Positions 4,726 through 5,621 of a stretch of 5,621 bases of DNA are shown piece by piece. Source of the stretch: Brachyspira pilosicoli. Its GTDB lineage: Bacteria; Spirochaetota; Brachyspiria; Brachyspirales; Brachyspiraceae. Each line of letters begins with the position of its first letter. Position 1 is the first letter of the stretch. The stretch is from the NCBI RefSeq assembly GCF_019402445.1, contig NZ_SRZM01000274.1:1-5621 (forward strand), written 5' to 3'. Both the position numbers and the translations under genes were made by a program. Below the pieces are notes generated by a model. It saw only the letters and a program-made list of their open reading frames with translations, was not told the origin of the DNA and did not search any database.

Positions 4726-5379
4726 TTATTGATTAGCCTTATTTAATTTAGTGCTTAATCTGCATAAATAATAAGTAATAAATATAAATAGCCCCATTAT
4801 AGCAATATGATCCATAAAGAAAAATGCAGCAGGCTCATCATAACTAGTAAGCTTTGTAATTAAAAATATTACATTGTGTAAATCTCTTTTTATGAATGAA
4901 ACTATTCCATATATAGCTATTAATAAAGCGATTGTTATGCATATTGGTTTTTTTATATTTATAAATTTTTTACTCATATTTATAAATATACCCCAATGCA
5001 TTCCTAAGTGTGCAGACATAAATATAAATCCCCAGTAGCTGCAAATTACATGTAATTTTTTATTAATTACCTTGATGCTGCTAAGATTAAAAAATTCTAC
5101 CAAATCTTTATTAAATAATATACCAGTTATAATTAATCCAAGCATACATATAAAAAGTATAACATTTATAAATGTATTAAATGTTCTAGTTAAATTATAT
5201 TTTCCTTTAAATAGATTTTTACACCAATTAAAGTTTAGTATATGATGAACTATAAAGAATGCAAAAATCAAAAAACCTAAATATTCATGTATTGTACGGC
5301 CTGTTAGATTATATGCTAATAAAATGAAAAAAAGAACGGTCATTATTATATCTATAAAAATTTTAATTATATTTTTCAT
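4726..5379 (-). CDS. DUF4405 / cytochrome b561-like integral membrane protein
   Basis: The product is 217 residues with about five to six hydrophobic helices (around 8-25, 34-50, 68-88, 110-130, 146-163 and 188-206). It carries the features expected of DUF4405: LTGRTIHEYLGFLIFAFF with H31 (25-42), VHHILNFNWCKNLFKGKYNL with H45 and H46 (44-63), KLHVICSYWGFIFMSAHLGM with H110 and H124 (108-127), then HW (128-129). Spaced histidines within membrane helices are what b-type haem ligation needs, so an inner-membrane electron-transfer role is likely. Partner and substrate are unknown. H191, in a later helix (DHIAIMG), is a further candidate ligand. AGGAGG (5395-5390) lies 10 bases before the ATG, which fixes the start. 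No partner gene adjoins it in the window. An inverted repeat overlaps the region just upstream of the ribosome site. Family assignment is from memory of the conserved pattern. Confidence 0.8.
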   Translation of the reverse strand: MKNIIKIFIDIIMTVLFFILLAYNLTGRTIHEYLGFLIFAFFIVHHILNFNWCKNLFKGKYNLTRTFNTFINVILFICMLGLIITGILFNKDLVEFFNLSSIKVINKKLHVICSYWGFIFMSAHLGMHWGIFINMSKKFINIKKPICITIALLIAIYGIVSFIKRDLHNVIFLITKLTSYDEPAAFFFMDHIAIMGLFIFITYYLCRLSTKLNKANQ

Positions 5380-5396
5380 CTATAATTTACCTCCTG

Positions 5397-5419
5397 TTAC
5401 AAAATTAGTTCATTTGTAA
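5397..5419. promoter_or_regulatory. Inverted repeat TTACAAA-N9-TTTGTAA, possible operator
   Basis: Two perfect 7-base half-sites (5397-5403 and 5413-5419) are spaced by nine bases, giving centres about 16 bases apart, roughly one and a half turns. The left half abuts the ribosome site of the DUF4405 gene, so a bound dimer would lie in the leader or downstream of the promoter, as expected for a repressor. No regulator family can be named from it with confidence. Confidence 0.4.
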
Positions 5420-5447
5420 GTTAAAGTAATTTTTTTATTGAGATAAT

Positions 5448-5459
5448 ATAGCATGCTAT
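5448..5459. repeat. 12-bp perfect palindrome ATAGCATGCTAT
   Basis: A perfect palindrome with a GCATGC core stands out in otherwise nearly GC-free sequence about 70 bases upstream of the DUF4405 start. It overlaps a TATATT that could be the -10 of that gene on the minus strand (5450-5445), but no -35 is evident at the proper distance. It could be a regulator site or chance. Confidence 0.35.
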
Positions 5460-5621
5460 TTACTTTATTAGACGAATTGAATGATTAAAAGTTTCTTATA
5501 ATTTGTTTTTTTAATAAATTTTATATAAAAAATTATGATTATTGTATTAATTTATGATAAATATATTTTTATTTATTATATTTGATATAGATAAAAAATA
5601 AATTTTATTTACATACCCGCC

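Noticed and set aside
5477..5502. Plus-strand promoter TTGAAT ... TATAAT
   Set aside because: The spacer is only 14 bases and no gene follows on the plus strand within the window.
5462..5621. Gene or tRNA at the right edge (ACATACCCGCC)
   Set aside because: The edge is the only GC-richer spot, but too little is visible to assign a coding frame, terminator or RNA. Short frames here end after about 15 codons.

Overview
The window looks like chromosomal DNA of a spirochaete close to Brachyspira. This is inferred from several signs together: base composition of roughly one quarter G+C, AT-ending codons throughout, strong AGGAG/GGAGG ribosome sites, a CheW gene with a sigma-28-like promoter, and an Asp/Asn-rich repeat protein. 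No rRNA or tRNA gene, insertion sequence or CRISPR array was seen. The genes read as ordinary core or housekeeping loci plus one fast-evolving repeat protein.

Layout from left to right. (1) Positions 1-1053, minus strand: the first 351 codons of a very acidic repeat protein that runs off the left edge without a stop. It is preceded by a textbook TTGACA-N17-TATAAT promoter. (2) Positions 1154-2327, minus strand: a compact three-gene cluster read in the order YbgC-type acyl-CoA thioesterase, small single-span membrane protein, and F1 ATP synthase epsilon subunit (atpC). The gaps are 17 and 11 bases. A 15-bp perfect inverted repeat closes the cluster. (3) Positions 2328-2505: a divergent promoter region. 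(4) Positions 2506-3842, plus strand: a two-gene unit with a degenerate receiver-PilZ protein followed by 5-formyltetrahydrofolate cyclo-ligase, which starts with GTG. (5) Positions 3839-4348, minus strand: cheW, whose last bases overlap the cyclo-ligase stop codon tail to tail. It is preceded by what look like tandem sigma-28 and sigma-70 promoters. (6) Positions 4349-4725: no gene, but a 34-bp imperfect palindrome and an A/T-tract structure. (7) Positions 4726-5379, minus strand: a polytopic DUF4405/cytochrome b561-like membrane protein, with an inverted repeat just upstream of its ribosome site. (8) Positions 5380-5621: AT-rich sequence with no gene seen.

Two themes link the genes. Signalling and motility are represented by cheW and the PilZ protein, and possibly by the acidic repeat protein, which has a CCGATAA sigma-28-like element upstream. 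Energy and lipid/folate housekeeping is represented by atpC, the thioesterase, the cyclo-ligase and the b-type membrane protein. The most notable points are the unterminated acidic repeat gene with its 117-bp DNA repeat, atpC standing apart from the other ATP synthase genes, the receiver domain without its phosphoacceptor aspartate, and the tandem promoters before cheW.
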